22,110 nt of DNA from CAYWNA01 sp964459305 (GCA_964459305.1 CAYWNA010000222.1:1-22110), one strand, 5' to 3'. Positions 9,616 through 17,528 are shown, counted from the first letter of the stretch. Made by a program: numbers and translations. Notes: generated from the letters alone by a model not told the origin.

Positions 9616-10503
9616 ATGAACGCCGCACTCTCGCAGACATCCCTGGCCGGGCTGCCCGTCCGCCGCGGCAAGGTGCGTGACATTTACGATTTGGGCGACC
9701 GTTTGCTGATGATCAGCACAGATCGGATCAGCGCCTTCGATTGGGTCCTGCCAACAGCGATCCCCGACAAGGGTCGGGTGCTGACGCAAATCAGTTCGTT
9801 TTGGTTTGACCTGCTCGATGTGACAAACCATCTGATCTCCACGGACCTTGAAACCGTGGATTTGCCGGACGATGTCGACCGCGACAGCCTGGTGGGCCGC
9901 AGCATGATCGTTCGCAAGTGCGACGTCGTCCCCATCGAATGCGTCGTGCGCGGCTACTTGGATGGATCTGGCTGGAAAGAGTACCAGCAGAATGGCACAG
10001 TCTGTGGTATCGCGCTTCCCGATGGATTGAAGCAGTGCTCGCAACTGGACGAGCCGATATTCACGCCGGCCACCAAGGAGCAGTCGGGCCACGATATCAA
10101 CATCTCCTTCGAGCAGATGGTCGAGATCGTCGGTGCCGACACGGCCAACGAGTTGCGGCAGCGTAGCATCGAGCTGTATCTGCGCGGCGCGGAGCACGCT
10201 CGGGAACAAGGGATTATCATTGCCGACACGAAATTCGAGTGGGGTCGCGTGGACGGCGAATTGATCCTGATCGACGAAGTGCTCACACCGGACAGTTCAC
10301 GTTTCTGGCCCGCCGACCAATACGAACCAGGCCACGGCCAGCCGTCGTTCGACAAGCAATTCGTACGGGACCACTTGTCGTCCACTGAATGGGACAAGAA
10401 TAGTGAACCGCCCGCCTTGCCCGAAGACATCGTGACCAACACGCGAGCGAAATACGTCGAAGCCTACGAGAAACTGACGCGAAGCGAGTTTGCCTGGAAG
10501 TGA
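9616..10503 (+). CDS. purC: Phosphoribosylaminoimidazole-succinocarboxamide synthase (SAICAR synthase)
   Basis: 295 residues. It joins CAIR and aspartate with ATP to make SAICAR in de novo purine synthesis. Evidence: RRGKVRDIYDLGD at 16-28 (nucleotide-binding N-terminal part), signature 1 VVPIECVVRGYLDGSGW at 104-120, SGHDINIS at 157-164, and signature 2 as ADTKFEWG at 203-210 followed by ILIDEVLTPDSSRFW. Length fits the about 300-residue form of the enzyme. The ATG at 9616 is preferred over one at 9577, because GAGG at 9604-9607 is eight bases upstream and homology starts near residue 10; the earlier ATG lies within the leader's inverted repeat. The next gene on this strand starts 82 bases downstream with its own SD site. 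Confidence 0.96.
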   Translation: MNAALSQTSLAGLPVRRGKVRDIYDLGDRLLMISTDRISAFDWVLPTAIPDKGRVLTQISSFWFDLLDVTNHLISTDLETVDLPDDVDRDSLVGRSMIVRKCDVVPIECVVRGYLDGSGWKEYQQNGTVCGIALPDGLKQCSQLDEPIFTPATKEQSGHDINISFEQMVEIVGADTANELRQRSIELYLRGAEHAREQGIIIADTKFEWGRVDGELILIDEVLTPDSSRFWPADQYEPGHGQPSFDKQFVRDHLSSTEWDKNSEPPALPEDIVTNTRAKYVEAYEKLTRSEFAWK

Positions 10504-10585
10504 CGCAATCGTGTCCGACGTGCCCCACAGATCCCGCCACGTTTCTTCACGCCTGTGTCTAAGCCTCACTAAGGAGTCGCAACAG

Positions 10586-12004
10586 ATGAAAGCTCGACAT
10601 TGGATTGCATCGTTCTTGACTGTGGTCTTCTTGCTCGCTTCCTCTCATGTCGGGGCCGCCATCAAGCTGCCTTCCGTCATCGGCGACAACATGGTGTTGC
10701 AGCGAGATCAAGCCGTACCGATATGGGGCTGGGACGATGCCGGCGCGAAGGTAACCGTCACGCTGGGCGACACCAAAGCGACTGCTGAGGCCGATGACAG
10801 CGGCAAGTGGACTGTCCAGCTACCGGCAATGAAGGCCGGCGGACCGCATACGATGACCGTCGTGGGAACCGACACGGTTACGGTGAAAAATATCCTCTTT
10901 GGCGAAGTCTGGCTGTGTTCGGGCCAATCGAACATGGAGTGGCCCGTCTCTGCATCCAACAACGCGAAAGAAGAGATTGCCGCCGCCGACTACGCGAAGA
11001 TCCGACACATCAAGATCCCGCACATTCCCGCAGCAACGCCACAGAGCGAAGTTCCGTCAAGCGGATGGCAGGTGTGCAGCCCTCAATCCGTCGTAGGCTT
11101 TACGGCGGTCGGGTACTTTTTCGCCCGCTACCTACAGGAACAACTTGACGTGCCAGTCGGCTTGATTGGTTCGAATTGGGGCGGCACGCGCATCGAACCG
11201 TGGACACCTCCGGTGGGCTTCAAGCAGGTCCCGGCACTCGCGGACATCGCCAACAACCTCGACCAATACCCCGCGAAGGGCAACAACGGCAAGATCAACC
11301 ATCAGTCGCCACTGGCTCTCTACAACGGGATGATTGCCCCACTTGTCCCGTACGCCATCCGCGGCGCTATCTGGTATCAAGGCGAATCGAACAACGGCGA
11401 AGGTATGCTGTACCACGAGAAGATGAAGGCATTGATCGCTGGCTGGCGCTCGATTTGGGACTCCCCGGATCTGCCGTTCTACTTTGTGCAACTGGCCCCA
11501 TTCCGCTACGGCGGCGATCCGGCACGTTTGCCCGGGATCTGGGAGGCCCAACTGGCGACTCTGTGCGTGCCGAACACCGGCATGGCGGTAACGGTCGACA
11601 TTGGCAACGTCACAGACATCCATCCACGTAACAAGCAGGACGTTGGAAAGCGGCTTGCGTTGTGGGCGTTGGCCAAGAATTACGGCAAGTGCGACCTCGT
11701 GTACTCCGGGCCCCTATACAAGTCGATGAAGGTCAAAGGCGACAAGATTTGCATTTCCTTCGACCAAGTCGGCAGCGGGCTGGTCTCGCGCGACGACAAA
11801 CCGCTCAACCAGTTCACGATCGCGGGCGAAGACAAGGCGTTCGTCGAGGCACAAGCCAAAATCAACGGCGATACGGTTGTTGTCTGTGCAAAATCGGTGA
11901 CCAAGCCGGTCGCGGTCCGGTTCGGCTGGCATCAGGAAGCCGAGCCGAATCTGTCGAACAAAGAAGGCCTGCCGGCATCGCCGTTCCGAACGGATGATTG
12001 GTAG
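10586..12004 (+). CDS. Sialate O-acetylesterase-like SGNH carbohydrate esterase, exported
   Basis: 472 residues from the ATG at 10586, which has AAGGAG at 10571-10576, nine bases upstream. A signal peptide covers about residues 1-25 (hydrophobic FLTVVFLLASSHVGAA). The mature start IKLPSVIGDNMVLQR and the beta-rich segment after it (WGWDDAGAKVTVTLG) are typical of this family. Catalytic elements of the SGNH fold: nucleophile S115 in CSGQSNMEWP, IWYQGESN at 262-269, and D344/H346 in NVTDIHPRNKQDVGKRLA. Expected action is removal of O-acetyl groups from sialic acid or other acetylated glycans outside the cytoplasm. Planctomycetes carry many paralogues, so the true substrate is uncertain. It follows purC by 82 bases with no obvious terminator, but a metabolic link is not implied. 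Confidence 0.92.
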   Translation: MKARHWIASFLTVVFLLASSHVGAAIKLPSVIGDNMVLQRDQAVPIWGWDDAGAKVTVTLGDTKATAEADDSGKWTVQLPAMKAGGPHTMTVVGTDTVTVKNILFGEVWLCSGQSNMEWPVSASNNAKEEIAAADYAKIRHIKIPHIPAATPQSEVPSSGWQVCSPQSVVGFTAVGYFFARYLQEQLDVPVGLIGSNWGGTRIEPWTPPVGFKQVPALADIANNLDQYPAKGNNGKINHQSPLALYNGMIAPLVPYAIRGAIWYQGESNNGEGMLYHEKMKALIAGWRSIWDSPDLPFYFVQLAPFRYGGDPARLPGIWEAQLATLCVPNTGMAVTVDIGNVTDIHPRNKQDVGKRLALWALAKNYGKCDLVYSGPLYKSMKVKGDKICISFDQVGSGLVSRDDKPLNQFTIAGEDKAFVEAQAKINGDTVVVCAKSVTKPVAVRFGWHQEAEPNLSNKEGLPASPFRTDDW

Positions 12005-12012
12005 TACGCCGT

Positions 12013-12037
12013 AGGTCCCGTCCAGCAGACGGGACCT
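12013..12037. repeat. Palindromic repeat 1
   Basis: AGGTCCCGTC-CAGCA-GACGGGACCT is a perfect 10-bp stem with a five-base loop, starting eight bases after the esterase stop codon. No T-run follows. It could stabilise the 3' end of the message. A related copy lies at 12194-12216. Confidence 0.7.
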
Positions 12038-12094
12038 GATGTGTCAGGACTTACAGCAACTCGTTTCTATACGACCCGCGGCCAAGTCTGCCCG

Positions 12095-12157
12095 GTAGCC
12101 GAACTCGCCAGAGTTTGATTTTCCTTGCGCTGTCCAAAGTCTGGCGACTTCGGCTAC
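12095..12157. repeat. Long inverted repeat (23-bp arms)
   Basis: The arm at 12095-12117 starts GTAGCCGAACTCGCCAGAG; the arm at 12135-12157 ends GGCGACTTCGGCTAC. They are complementary at 21 of 23 positions with a 17-base loop. The two mismatches are C-C and G-G, placed symmetrically. It sits between two copies of the shorter GTCCCGTC palindrome. It resembles interspersed palindromes I recall from planctomycete genomes. Confidence 0.75.
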
Positions 12158-12193
12158 GTGCAAAAAGTGTCAATCCTGGCCGCGGGCGGTATC

Positions 12194-12216
12194 GGTCCCG
12201 TCCGGGAGACGGGATC
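12194..12216. repeat. Palindromic repeat 2
   Basis: GGTCCCGTC-CGGGA-GACGGGATC has a 9-bp stem with one G-T position. It is a diverged copy of the palindrome at 12013-12037, ending seven bases before the stop codon of the convergent cytochrome gene. Confidence 0.65.
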
Positions 12217-12223
12217 TACCTTT

Positions 12224-15220
12224 TCACTGGCAACTTCGGTTCACCTCGCACGACGGCATTCCTCCCGGCATGTCCAAGCGCGGCGTGGCGGCTAGGAGTT
12301 TCAATACCGGCTCGAAAGTGGTCAGGATCGCTTGGTAGTCGAGATCGTCGGTGTTCTCGAAAATGGGCTTGCCGCACCGTTCCGTTCCGCCTGCAGTCTT
12401 GGCCAACGGCGCGAGTAGAAAGCTGTTGAACTGCGGATTGGTGACCCGCGTCCAGATATGCCGTGGGAACTTTCCGTCCGCATGGCACTCCGCGCAGCGT
12501 CGTTTGGCGACATCCGCCAGCACCTTCTCCAAATCGGGCGGCGACATCTGCCTGCAACCGGGCGCCGTGGGATGAGCCGTCTCGCTGCTGCCGTAGTAGG
12601 GGACGTTCAGGTCGATCCAGGCCAACACCCGTCGCCGTTCGGTATCGGTCAATTGAACCTTAGACTTGCCCGTCTCGTCCGGATGACCTGACAGGACGAC
12701 CTCGGCCAGCTTGCTCTGCGGCGAACCCCACGCCTTCGGCTCGACGTGCAGGATGTTCCACTCATGCCCGTTGTACGTGGGAATCCAACTGACGAACGGG
12801 CTACCGGTACGGCCCTGATTCTCGCGTGCCAGAATGTCGTACGACACGTTGAAGAAATCGGTCTTGTCGTCCGCCAGATCGATACCTCGCGGCGCGTCGG
12901 GGGCCTTGTGGCATTTGGTGCAGTGTTTGTCCAGCACGGGCTGTACGATGCGCGAATAGTCGAATCCGCCTGGACCCCACTCGGGCGACCGCAACTGCTT
13001 TGGCTGCATGGCGTAGTCGGCAAATTGCAGGCGGGGCGATTCCAGTCGGTGTTCGTGACAGCCGATACACCCCTGACTTTCGCCCGGCATGAAATGCGTG
13101 AAGCTGCGCATCCGCTGTACTGCCCTGCCCTGCGCATCCAACGCCATGAAGTACAGCGGCACACCCGCCGGCACCTGGAAATATGCCGATCCGTCGGGGT
13201 CCACGTCCACCTCACCGATGACGTCTTTACCGGCGTACGTGGCGCCGCACGAGATTACGGGGAACTGGAATCCGAATGCCCGCAGACTCGGATCGATGCG
13301 TACGGTCTTCTGCAACTCGCGCACGACACGGATCGTCTTGACCTCGCCTCGTTGCACTTGCGGCTCCAAGCCGTTGTAAACGTCCTGAAGATAGACGGTC
13401 GCGAAATCGCTGGCCGACTCGGGCGGAAGCCGGCTCGGAATTGCCGGCGGGCGCGTTCGCGAGCGCACGGGCGTGGCGCAGAAGTACTGCATTCCATCGT
13501 CCGGCCGCGGCAGGACGATCGATTGACACGTGCCCGCGATATCTCGAACGAGCACCGGGCCGCGAGCCGATACGAAAAATCGCTTGGCATCCAGCGGCAT
13601 CGGTCCGCTGTACAGCTTGCTGCCGCTGGTGTTGCCGTTGCCTTGATTGACCGCAGGCACGGGCACGTCGGGCGTGATATTCTCGATCGCCGCCTGAGAG
13701 TTCACACCCCTGGCACGATCGATCACGCCGATCGCGCCGCGCGTGGGGCCGTTGTGCCCGGTCATGGTGCAGATGATCTTGGTCGTGCCGGGAATCTGTC
13801 GGGCTTCCATGAACGTGCCCGGCGAGAGAACCCGATTGCCGAAAAAACCGACCAGCCCGGTACCATCGGGATTGATGGCCCACAAGCTCTGAATCGGAAT
13901 CGCCGGCCGATCCACGTACTCCCACCGCGAGTAGATGATCCGCCCGTCCTCCAGCACTCCGGGCGTAAAGTCGTTCAGGTAGTTGGCCGACAGCCGCTGG
14001 AGATTCGAGCCGTCCGGATCCATGCGGTGCAACACACCCACCGGCGCGTGCCAACAATACGCAAACTGTGGAGCGCGGGTGCTAAGGAACCCGATCCCCC
14101 CGTCGGGCAGCCAGCACGCGTTGTAGTCGTGCCATTCGCCATCGGTCAGTTGTGTCAGTTCCGTGCCGTCGACGTTGACGGTCCACAGGTGGTAGCCCTC
14201 GCCGGTTTGTCGCCGCCAACTGAATAACACCTTTGATCCGTCATAGGACAGATCGCAATCGAGGATTTCTCCATCGGTCGAGTCGACCAGCCGAGTCGGT
14301 TCGGCGTCCGGTTCATGCGGCGAGAAAACGTACAGCCCGCCGCCGTTCTTTTGGCCTTCATAGTGGTAGGTGTATACATGCGAAGCCGTAATCTCTTGCC
14401 GCTTGATGACCAACAGCCGATCGATGTCAAACAGGAGCACTGCCCGCTGCAGCAGAGCCAGTTGCTCTTGAGCTTCTTCGTCGCCCCGGCGCTGTAGAGT
14501 GTCGACTTGATCCAGATGGCCGGACGCCTGCGGATATCGCTTCTTATGCGTTACGGCTAGCCACACGATCATTCGGCGAAGCGCATCGGGATCGACGTCG
14601 TCGGCGAGCCAAGGTTCCAGCGAACCTGCCTGCCGCTGAATTTTGGCGAATTCCTTCTTCGACAGCGGCCGGCCAAAGGCCATGATCTCGGCAGCGCCTG
14701 GATTGTAGCCTCCGTACGAGTTGAGGAACTTGATGGTGACCTTCTTCACCTTGCTCGGAGCCAACGCAATCCGTTGCGGGCCGTGCATCATCTTCACGGT
14801 TCCCTTGGCGGCCGGCTGCGTTGAATCGTCAAGGTACACCTCGAAGTCCTTGAAGCACTCGTTCATGAACCACGACGTGCGGCCAAAGTACACGATCTCG
14901 GCCACCTCCACTGGCTGGTCCCAAGTGAGCGTAAAGTCGGCCGCGTCACCGGTCTTGGCCTTCAGCACACACCATGCCGCCTTCAGATCGGCCGAGCTAC
15001 TTCCAGCCGGAGGAATCTTGCCGTCGGTGGCAAACTTGGCCAAGTAGGACCCGTTATGTTCGGAAGTCGCCGAAGCCTGTGCCGAACGAGCCAGATTCCC
15101 CAACTCTACATCCGGAGGCGCAGCTAATACCGTTACCTGGATGATGGCACTGCAAAAGATGGCAAAAGCGAAAAAGAACGACCATCGGCGCGGATTCAGC
15201 AAGACAGAGCGAGCAACCAT
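12224..15220 (-). CDS. HzsA-like multihaem c-type cytochrome with discoidin-like and beta-propeller domains
   Basis: 998 residues from the ATG at 15220, preferred because GGAGG lies seven bases upstream; an ATG at 15235 overlaps that SD site. Signal peptide about 1-34 (SFFFAFAIFCSAIIQVTVLAA). A discoidin-like beta-sandwich covers about 40-190. A PD40-type beta-propeller with LWTVNVDGTELTQLTDG and MDPDGSNLQRLS covers about 290-600. The C-terminal part has three haem-c sites: CIGCH (718-722), CTKCH (767-771) and CAECH (909-913). This layout matches proteins labelled hydrazine synthase subunit A-related, which are widespread in planctomycetes that do not perform anammox. It should lie in the periplasm and need cytochrome c maturation. 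No hydrazine synthase partners are nearby, so hydrazine synthesis is unlikely; substrate unknown. Confidence 0.87.
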   Translation of the reverse strand: MVARSVLLNPRRWSFFFAFAIFCSAIIQVTVLAAPPDVELGNLARSAQASATSEHNGSYLAKFATDGKIPPAGSSSADLKAAWCVLKAKTGDAADFTLTWDQPVEVAEIVYFGRTSWFMNECFKDFEVYLDDSTQPAAKGTVKMMHGPQRIALAPSKVKKVTIKFLNSYGGYNPGAAEIMAFGRPLSKKEFAKIQRQAGSLEPWLADDVDPDALRRMIVWLAVTHKKRYPQASGHLDQVDTLQRRGDEEAQEQLALLQRAVLLFDIDRLLVIKRQEITASHVYTYHYEGQKNGGGLYVFSPHEPDAEPTRLVDSTDGEILDCDLSYDGSKVLFSWRRQTGEGYHLWTVNVDGTELTQLTDGEWHDYNACWLPDGGIGFLSTRAPQFAYCWHAPVGVLHRMDPDGSNLQRLSANYLNDFTPGVLEDGRIIYSRWEYVDRPAIPIQSLWAINPDGTGLVGFFGNRVLSPGTFMEARQIPGTTKIICTMTGHNGPTRGAIGVIDRARGVNSQAAIENITPDVPVPAVNQGNGNTSGSKLYSGPMPLDAKRFFVSARGPVLVRDIAGTCQSIVLPRPDDGMQYFCATPVRSRTRPPAIPSRLPPESASDFATVYLQDVYNGLEPQVQRGEVKTIRVVRELQKTVRIDPSLRAFGFQFPVISCGATYAGKDVIGEVDVDPDGSAYFQVPAGVPLYFMALDAQGRAVQRMRSFTHFMPGESQGCIGCHEHRLESPRLQFADYAMQPKQLRSPEWGPGGFDYSRIVQPVLDKHCTKCHKAPDAPRGIDLADDKTDFFNVSYDILARENQGRTGSPFVSWIPTYNGHEWNILHVEPKAWGSPQSKLAEVVLSGHPDETGKSKVQLTDTERRRVLAWIDLNVPYYGSSETAHPTAPGCRQMSPPDLEKVLADVAKRRCAECHADGKFPRHIWTRVTNPQFNSFLLAPLAKTAGGTERCGKPIFENTDDLDYQAILTTFEPVLKLLAATPRLDMPGGMPSCEVNRSCQ

Positions 15221-15465
15221 TCCAACACCTCCCATGAACCCGGTTTACGAAGCAGGCTGTTGTCAGTCTAACATGCCGCAGCCGGATGTGCCAACGCGGA
15301 TAGATCGGTCTCGTGTACGGTCGAAGGCCTGGCCCCTGCCCTCAAGAAGCAGTTCTACTTGCATTGACACCGAGCCTCGCGGATATTGAATGGGTGTGGA
15401 GTGAATCGACAAGGCCAAATTCCGCATGGTGACCGGACTTGCCGATATCATGACAACGGGAGGTC

Positions 15466-15723
15466 TTGGACGGACTGGACAGGTCTCGCTGGGCGACTCA
15501 GGTGGCTGACGACCGGGACAAGCATCGACGTGGACTATCTTGGTGGGTAGCGGTTGTTCTTGGATTCTTCGTGCTTCCGCTGGCGCTCATCGCTGCTGGC
15601 TCACTGTTTCTGCATGAGTATATCAAGAGAGGAGGAGAGCACGCCGACGTGATTGTTGGAGCATTCATGGTTTCTTTTGGTGCCGTCCGTAGGGTCCCTC
15701 GTGACCTTTCAAGTGAATGGTGA
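15466..15723 (+). CDS. Small putative membrane protein, possibly truncated
   Basis: 85 residues if it starts at the TTG at 15466; a GTG at 15502 is an alternative and neither has a well-placed SD site. One strong hydrophobic segment (WWVAVVLGFFVLPLALIAAG, about 26-45) follows a charged N-terminus. After about residue 65 the frame runs over sequence that, one frame away, encodes a recognisable ATPase tail, so the last 15-20 residues are probably not native. I read this as either a small gene truncated by a deletion junction near 15680 or a spurious frame. No family recognised. Confidence 0.4.
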   Translation: MDGLDRSRWATQVADDRDKHRRGLSWWVAVVLGFFVLPLALIAAGSLFLHEYIKRGGEHADVIVGAFMVSFGAVRRVPRDLSSEW

Positions 15724-15991
15724 CGATGCCGGCGAGGTTTCCAGGCAACTGAGCCAGTTTCCTGGTCAAGTGAGACCCGCGGACATCGCCAACTTGCCCC
15801 GGTACACGGCCTACGCGCGTCTGCTTATCGACGGTATGCCAAGCCGTCCATTCTCAATGGAGACCCTCCCGCCTCCACAACCAGCCACTGACGGTAGGGC
15901 TGCCATCGTTCGAGAGGCGTCGCAACGACGCCACGCGTCTCCGGCTGAGAAGGTTCATGCGGAAATTCGCAGGCATTTCGTCTTGGCTTGA
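15653..15991 (+). pseudogene. C-terminal remnant of a conjugation/T4SS-type ATPase
   Basis: From about 15686 the frame reads VGSLVTFQVNGDDAG, then ADIANLPRYTAYARLLIDG, PSRPFSMETLPPP and SPAEKVHAEIRRHF, a tail I know from large HerA/VirD4-like type IV secretion or conjugative-transfer ATPases. Those proteins are many hundreds of residues long; the Walker A and B region is entirely absent here and unrelated sequence precedes it. It is therefore a decayed 3' fragment left after deletion. The stop (TGA 15989-15991) overlaps the TTG start of the next frame, which may preserve the original operon layout. Family assignment rests on remembered consensus. Confidence 0.6.
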
Positions 15992-16401
15992 CGCTTCAGC
16001 GAGCGGTTTCATTCAAGCGGGCCACCACTCTTCTATTTGACCTTTCCGCCTCCTATTGGCAAACTTCGACCCTGTTGGGCGACGCACTCAGCGAACAACT
16101 ACCGGGCCTGGAACAGAGCGTGGACGAACTCCGCGAAGAAGTCCGAGCCCAGCGCGACGCCGTTGACGAACTCCGCGAGGTGGTCGAACATCTGGTGCGC
16201 AACATCCCGCCGGACTTCTGGCAAGTCCTACGCGATCGCATCCACATCACCAGTATGGCACGCGATCCGACTGCCACAGACTTCGGCGAGCGGATAAACG
16301 GCGTCCCGCCGGAAGTAATCGAACAGGAAAGGAGTAAGCTGGAAGAGCAAAGCGAAGGAGCTGGCGAACTGTCCGATGACATCCAACGACAACTCTTCTG
16401 A
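15988..16401 (+). CDS. Coiled-coil hypothetical protein
   Basis: 137 residues if it starts at the TTG at 15988, whose TTGA overlap with the preceding stop suggests translational coupling; the true start could be further in. The central part is a heptad coiled coil (VDELREEVRAQRDAVDELRE), then IPPDFWQVLRDRIHITSM and a conserved-looking tail PPEVIEQERSKLEEQ. No enzymatic motif. It lies between an ATPase remnant and an N-6 methylase-like fragment, probably surviving cargo of the same mobile or accessory cluster. It may itself be non-functional. Confidence 0.55.
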   Translation: MTLQRAVSFKRATTLLFDLSASYWQTSTLLGDALSEQLPGLEQSVDELREEVRAQRDAVDELREVVEHLVRNIPPDFWQVLRDRIHITSMARDPTATDFGERINGVPPEVIEQERSKLEEQSEGAGELSDDIQRQLF

Positions 16402-16416
16402 TCCTCCCCTTAATCG

Positions 16417-16689
16417 TTGCCACGTGAGCAGTTTCGATACGACGGCACAGACGACCTCCGCAAGCTCATTGACGAAGGCGGCCGTCGTGCCGGCGTCAGC
16501 CGTGGACAGACCTTTGAAGACTTCCTGACGTGTGTCGTTTGTGCGTTATCGAATCGGCAGATGGAGGACGAGTATCTGGCAGTCGTGCAAAAAGGGTACG
16601 GCGAAGGAAAGGAAGGGCGTCGCGGACGCACGGCCGACACGGACACGGTGCGCGCCAGGCACGCGATCGACCCACAATTTGCGGCCTGA
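16417..16689 (+). pseudogene. N-terminal fragment of N-6 DNA methylase-like gene
   Basis: Starts at TTG 16417. FRYDGTDDLRKLIDEGGRR, QTFEDFLTCVVCALSN and YLAVVQKGYGEGKEGRRG match, to my recollection, the beginning of N-6 adenine-specific DNA methylase-like proteins of planctomycetes and related bacteria. After GRRG (about 16625) the sequence becomes arginine/alanine-rich noise and stops at 16687-16689. The SAM-binding and NPPY catalytic parts are missing. It is a truncated remnant with no expected activity. Confidence 0.55.
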
Positions 16690-16729
16690 AAGGTCCCCAA
16701 CCTCGCCACGGAACCGCCAAGCAGCGGCC

Positions 16730-16781
16730 GGGGGCAGGGTGCCAAGGGCGGGCCATGGCCCGCCCTTGGCACCCTGCCCCC
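16730..16781. repeat. Perfect 52-bp palindrome without loop
   Basis: The 26-base arm at 16730-16755 (GGGGGCAGGGTGCCAAGG and following) is exactly mirrored at 16756-16781, with the centre at CCATGG. No spacer and no mismatch. It can form a cruciform in DNA or a very stable RNA hairpin. It lies between the truncated methylase fragment and the tandem repeat, at what looks like a rearrangement junction. Confidence 0.9.
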
Positions 16782-16810
16782 TTGAATCACCATTTCCTCT
16801 TAGTGCAATC

Positions 16811-17014
16811 AACGCTGTGCCTGAGAAATCAAAATTCCTATCCTTCGCTGTGCCTGAGAAATCAAAATTCCTATCCTTCAACGCTGTGCCTGAGAAAACA
16901 AAATTACTATCCTTTCTCAGCTGGGCCGATCGTGCGAAAGTCGTCAAACCGGCTGAGCTACGCGAAATGGTTGTCGAGAGGCTCCGAACCGCTCTGAAAA
17001 TGCAGCAAGACTGA
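16811..17014 (+). pseudogene. C-terminal remnant resembling a WYL-domain regulator
   Basis: The frame encodes AVPEKSKFLSF repeats and then FLSWADRAKVVKPAELREMV to a TGA at 17012-17014. The last 35 residues resemble the C-terminal (WCX) end of WYL transcriptional regulators, where a strand reading LSFG is followed by AEVLEPPELRE-type sequence and a final helix. No helix-turn-helix or WYL core is present upstream. I infer a 3' gene fragment whose upstream border was replaced by the tandem repeat. Confidence 0.4.
16813..16914 (+). repeat. Three-copy tandem repeat, 33/36 bp
   Basis: The unit CGCTGTGCCTGAGAAATC continues with AAAATTCCTATCCTT. Copies begin at 16813, 16846 and 16882; the first two are identical over 33 bases and the third has two changes. 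The spacings of 33 and 36 are multiples of three, the extra AAC being present before copies one and three. In the plus frame it encodes AVPEKSKFLSF repeats that lead into a WYL-like tail. There are no spacers between units, so it is not a CRISPR array. Confidence 0.85.
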
Positions 17015-17060
17015 TGAGACTCTGACCCACAGTAGGCAGTTCCTTCGGGTATTCATGTAG

Positions 17061-17086
17061 AGACACGGCAACGCTGGCCCGTGTCT
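17061..17086 (+). terminator. Weak stem-loop, possible terminator
   Basis: AGACACGG (17061-17068) pairs with CCGTGTCT (17079-17086) across a ten-base loop, followed by TTTGATTG. The U-tract is short, so termination would be modest. It separates the remnant region from the next small genes. Confidence 0.35.
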
Positions 17087-17136
17087 TTGATTGAACGATT
17101 GCTCTTCATGGCGGCATTTACGTGGAGAAGGCGGGC

Positions 17137-17526
17137 ATGTGTGAATCAGATGGGAACTCGAATTTCGGATGTACCGGAATGGTGATCGTGCTGCTCGGTG
17201 TCTATCCCGCATTTCTGGTTCTGGGCTTCATCGCCCAGGTGGTTGAGATGATGACCGGTGTGAAATCCAACACCGCATTCACCTGGGTGCTTGGACTTGC
17301 CGTTGCGGCTGCGTTCACTTGGGCGGCCCGCAAGATTCCCTTGTTCGGAGGTGTGCTGCTAGGGACAGGGACGGCGATCGGGATGATCGTTCTCTTGCTC
17401 GCCATGAACGGTGGTGACACGGATGCTCTTGATGCGTCGTGGGTGAAGTGGTTGGTGGCGACGGTTTCCGTTGGGATCGGATTCCTTCCCCTCCTGTGGA
17501 AGTTGGGACGAACCGGAACGCGTTGA
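17137..17526 (+). CDS. Small multi-pass membrane protein, unknown function
   Basis: 129 residues from the ATG at 17137, which has GGAG at 17124-17127, nine bases upstream; a GTG at 17122 would add five residues. Four hydrophobic segments are visible: MVIVLLGVYPAFLVLGFIA, AFTWVLGLAVAAAFTWAA, LFGGVLLGTGTAIGMIVLLL and VKWLVATVSVGIGFLPLLW. The short N-terminus contains two cysteines (MCESDGNSNFGC). No family recognised. Its stop is two bases before the start of the next gene, indicating one transcript and probably coupled translation. Confidence 0.65.
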   Translation: MCESDGNSNFGCTGMVIVLLGVYPAFLVLGFIAQVVEMMTGVKSNTAFTWVLGLAVAAAFTWAARKIPLFGGVLLGTGTAIGMIVLLLAMNGGDTDALDASWVKWLVATVSVGIGFLPLLWKLGRTGTR

Positions 17527-17528
17527 AC

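Noticed and set aside
12746..14227. Long open frame (493 codons) antisense to the cytochrome gene
   Set aside because: It lies wholly inside a gene with clear homology, and its translation is rich in arginine, histidine and valine as expected of an antisense shadow.
16530..16800. Frames linking the methylase fragment to the WYL-like tail as one protein
   Set aside because: The intervening translation runs through the palindrome in a frame that shows no protein-like character; the two ends match different families.
16813..16914. Tandem repeat considered as a CRISPR array
   Set aside because: Units abut directly with no unique spacers, and no cas gene is nearby.
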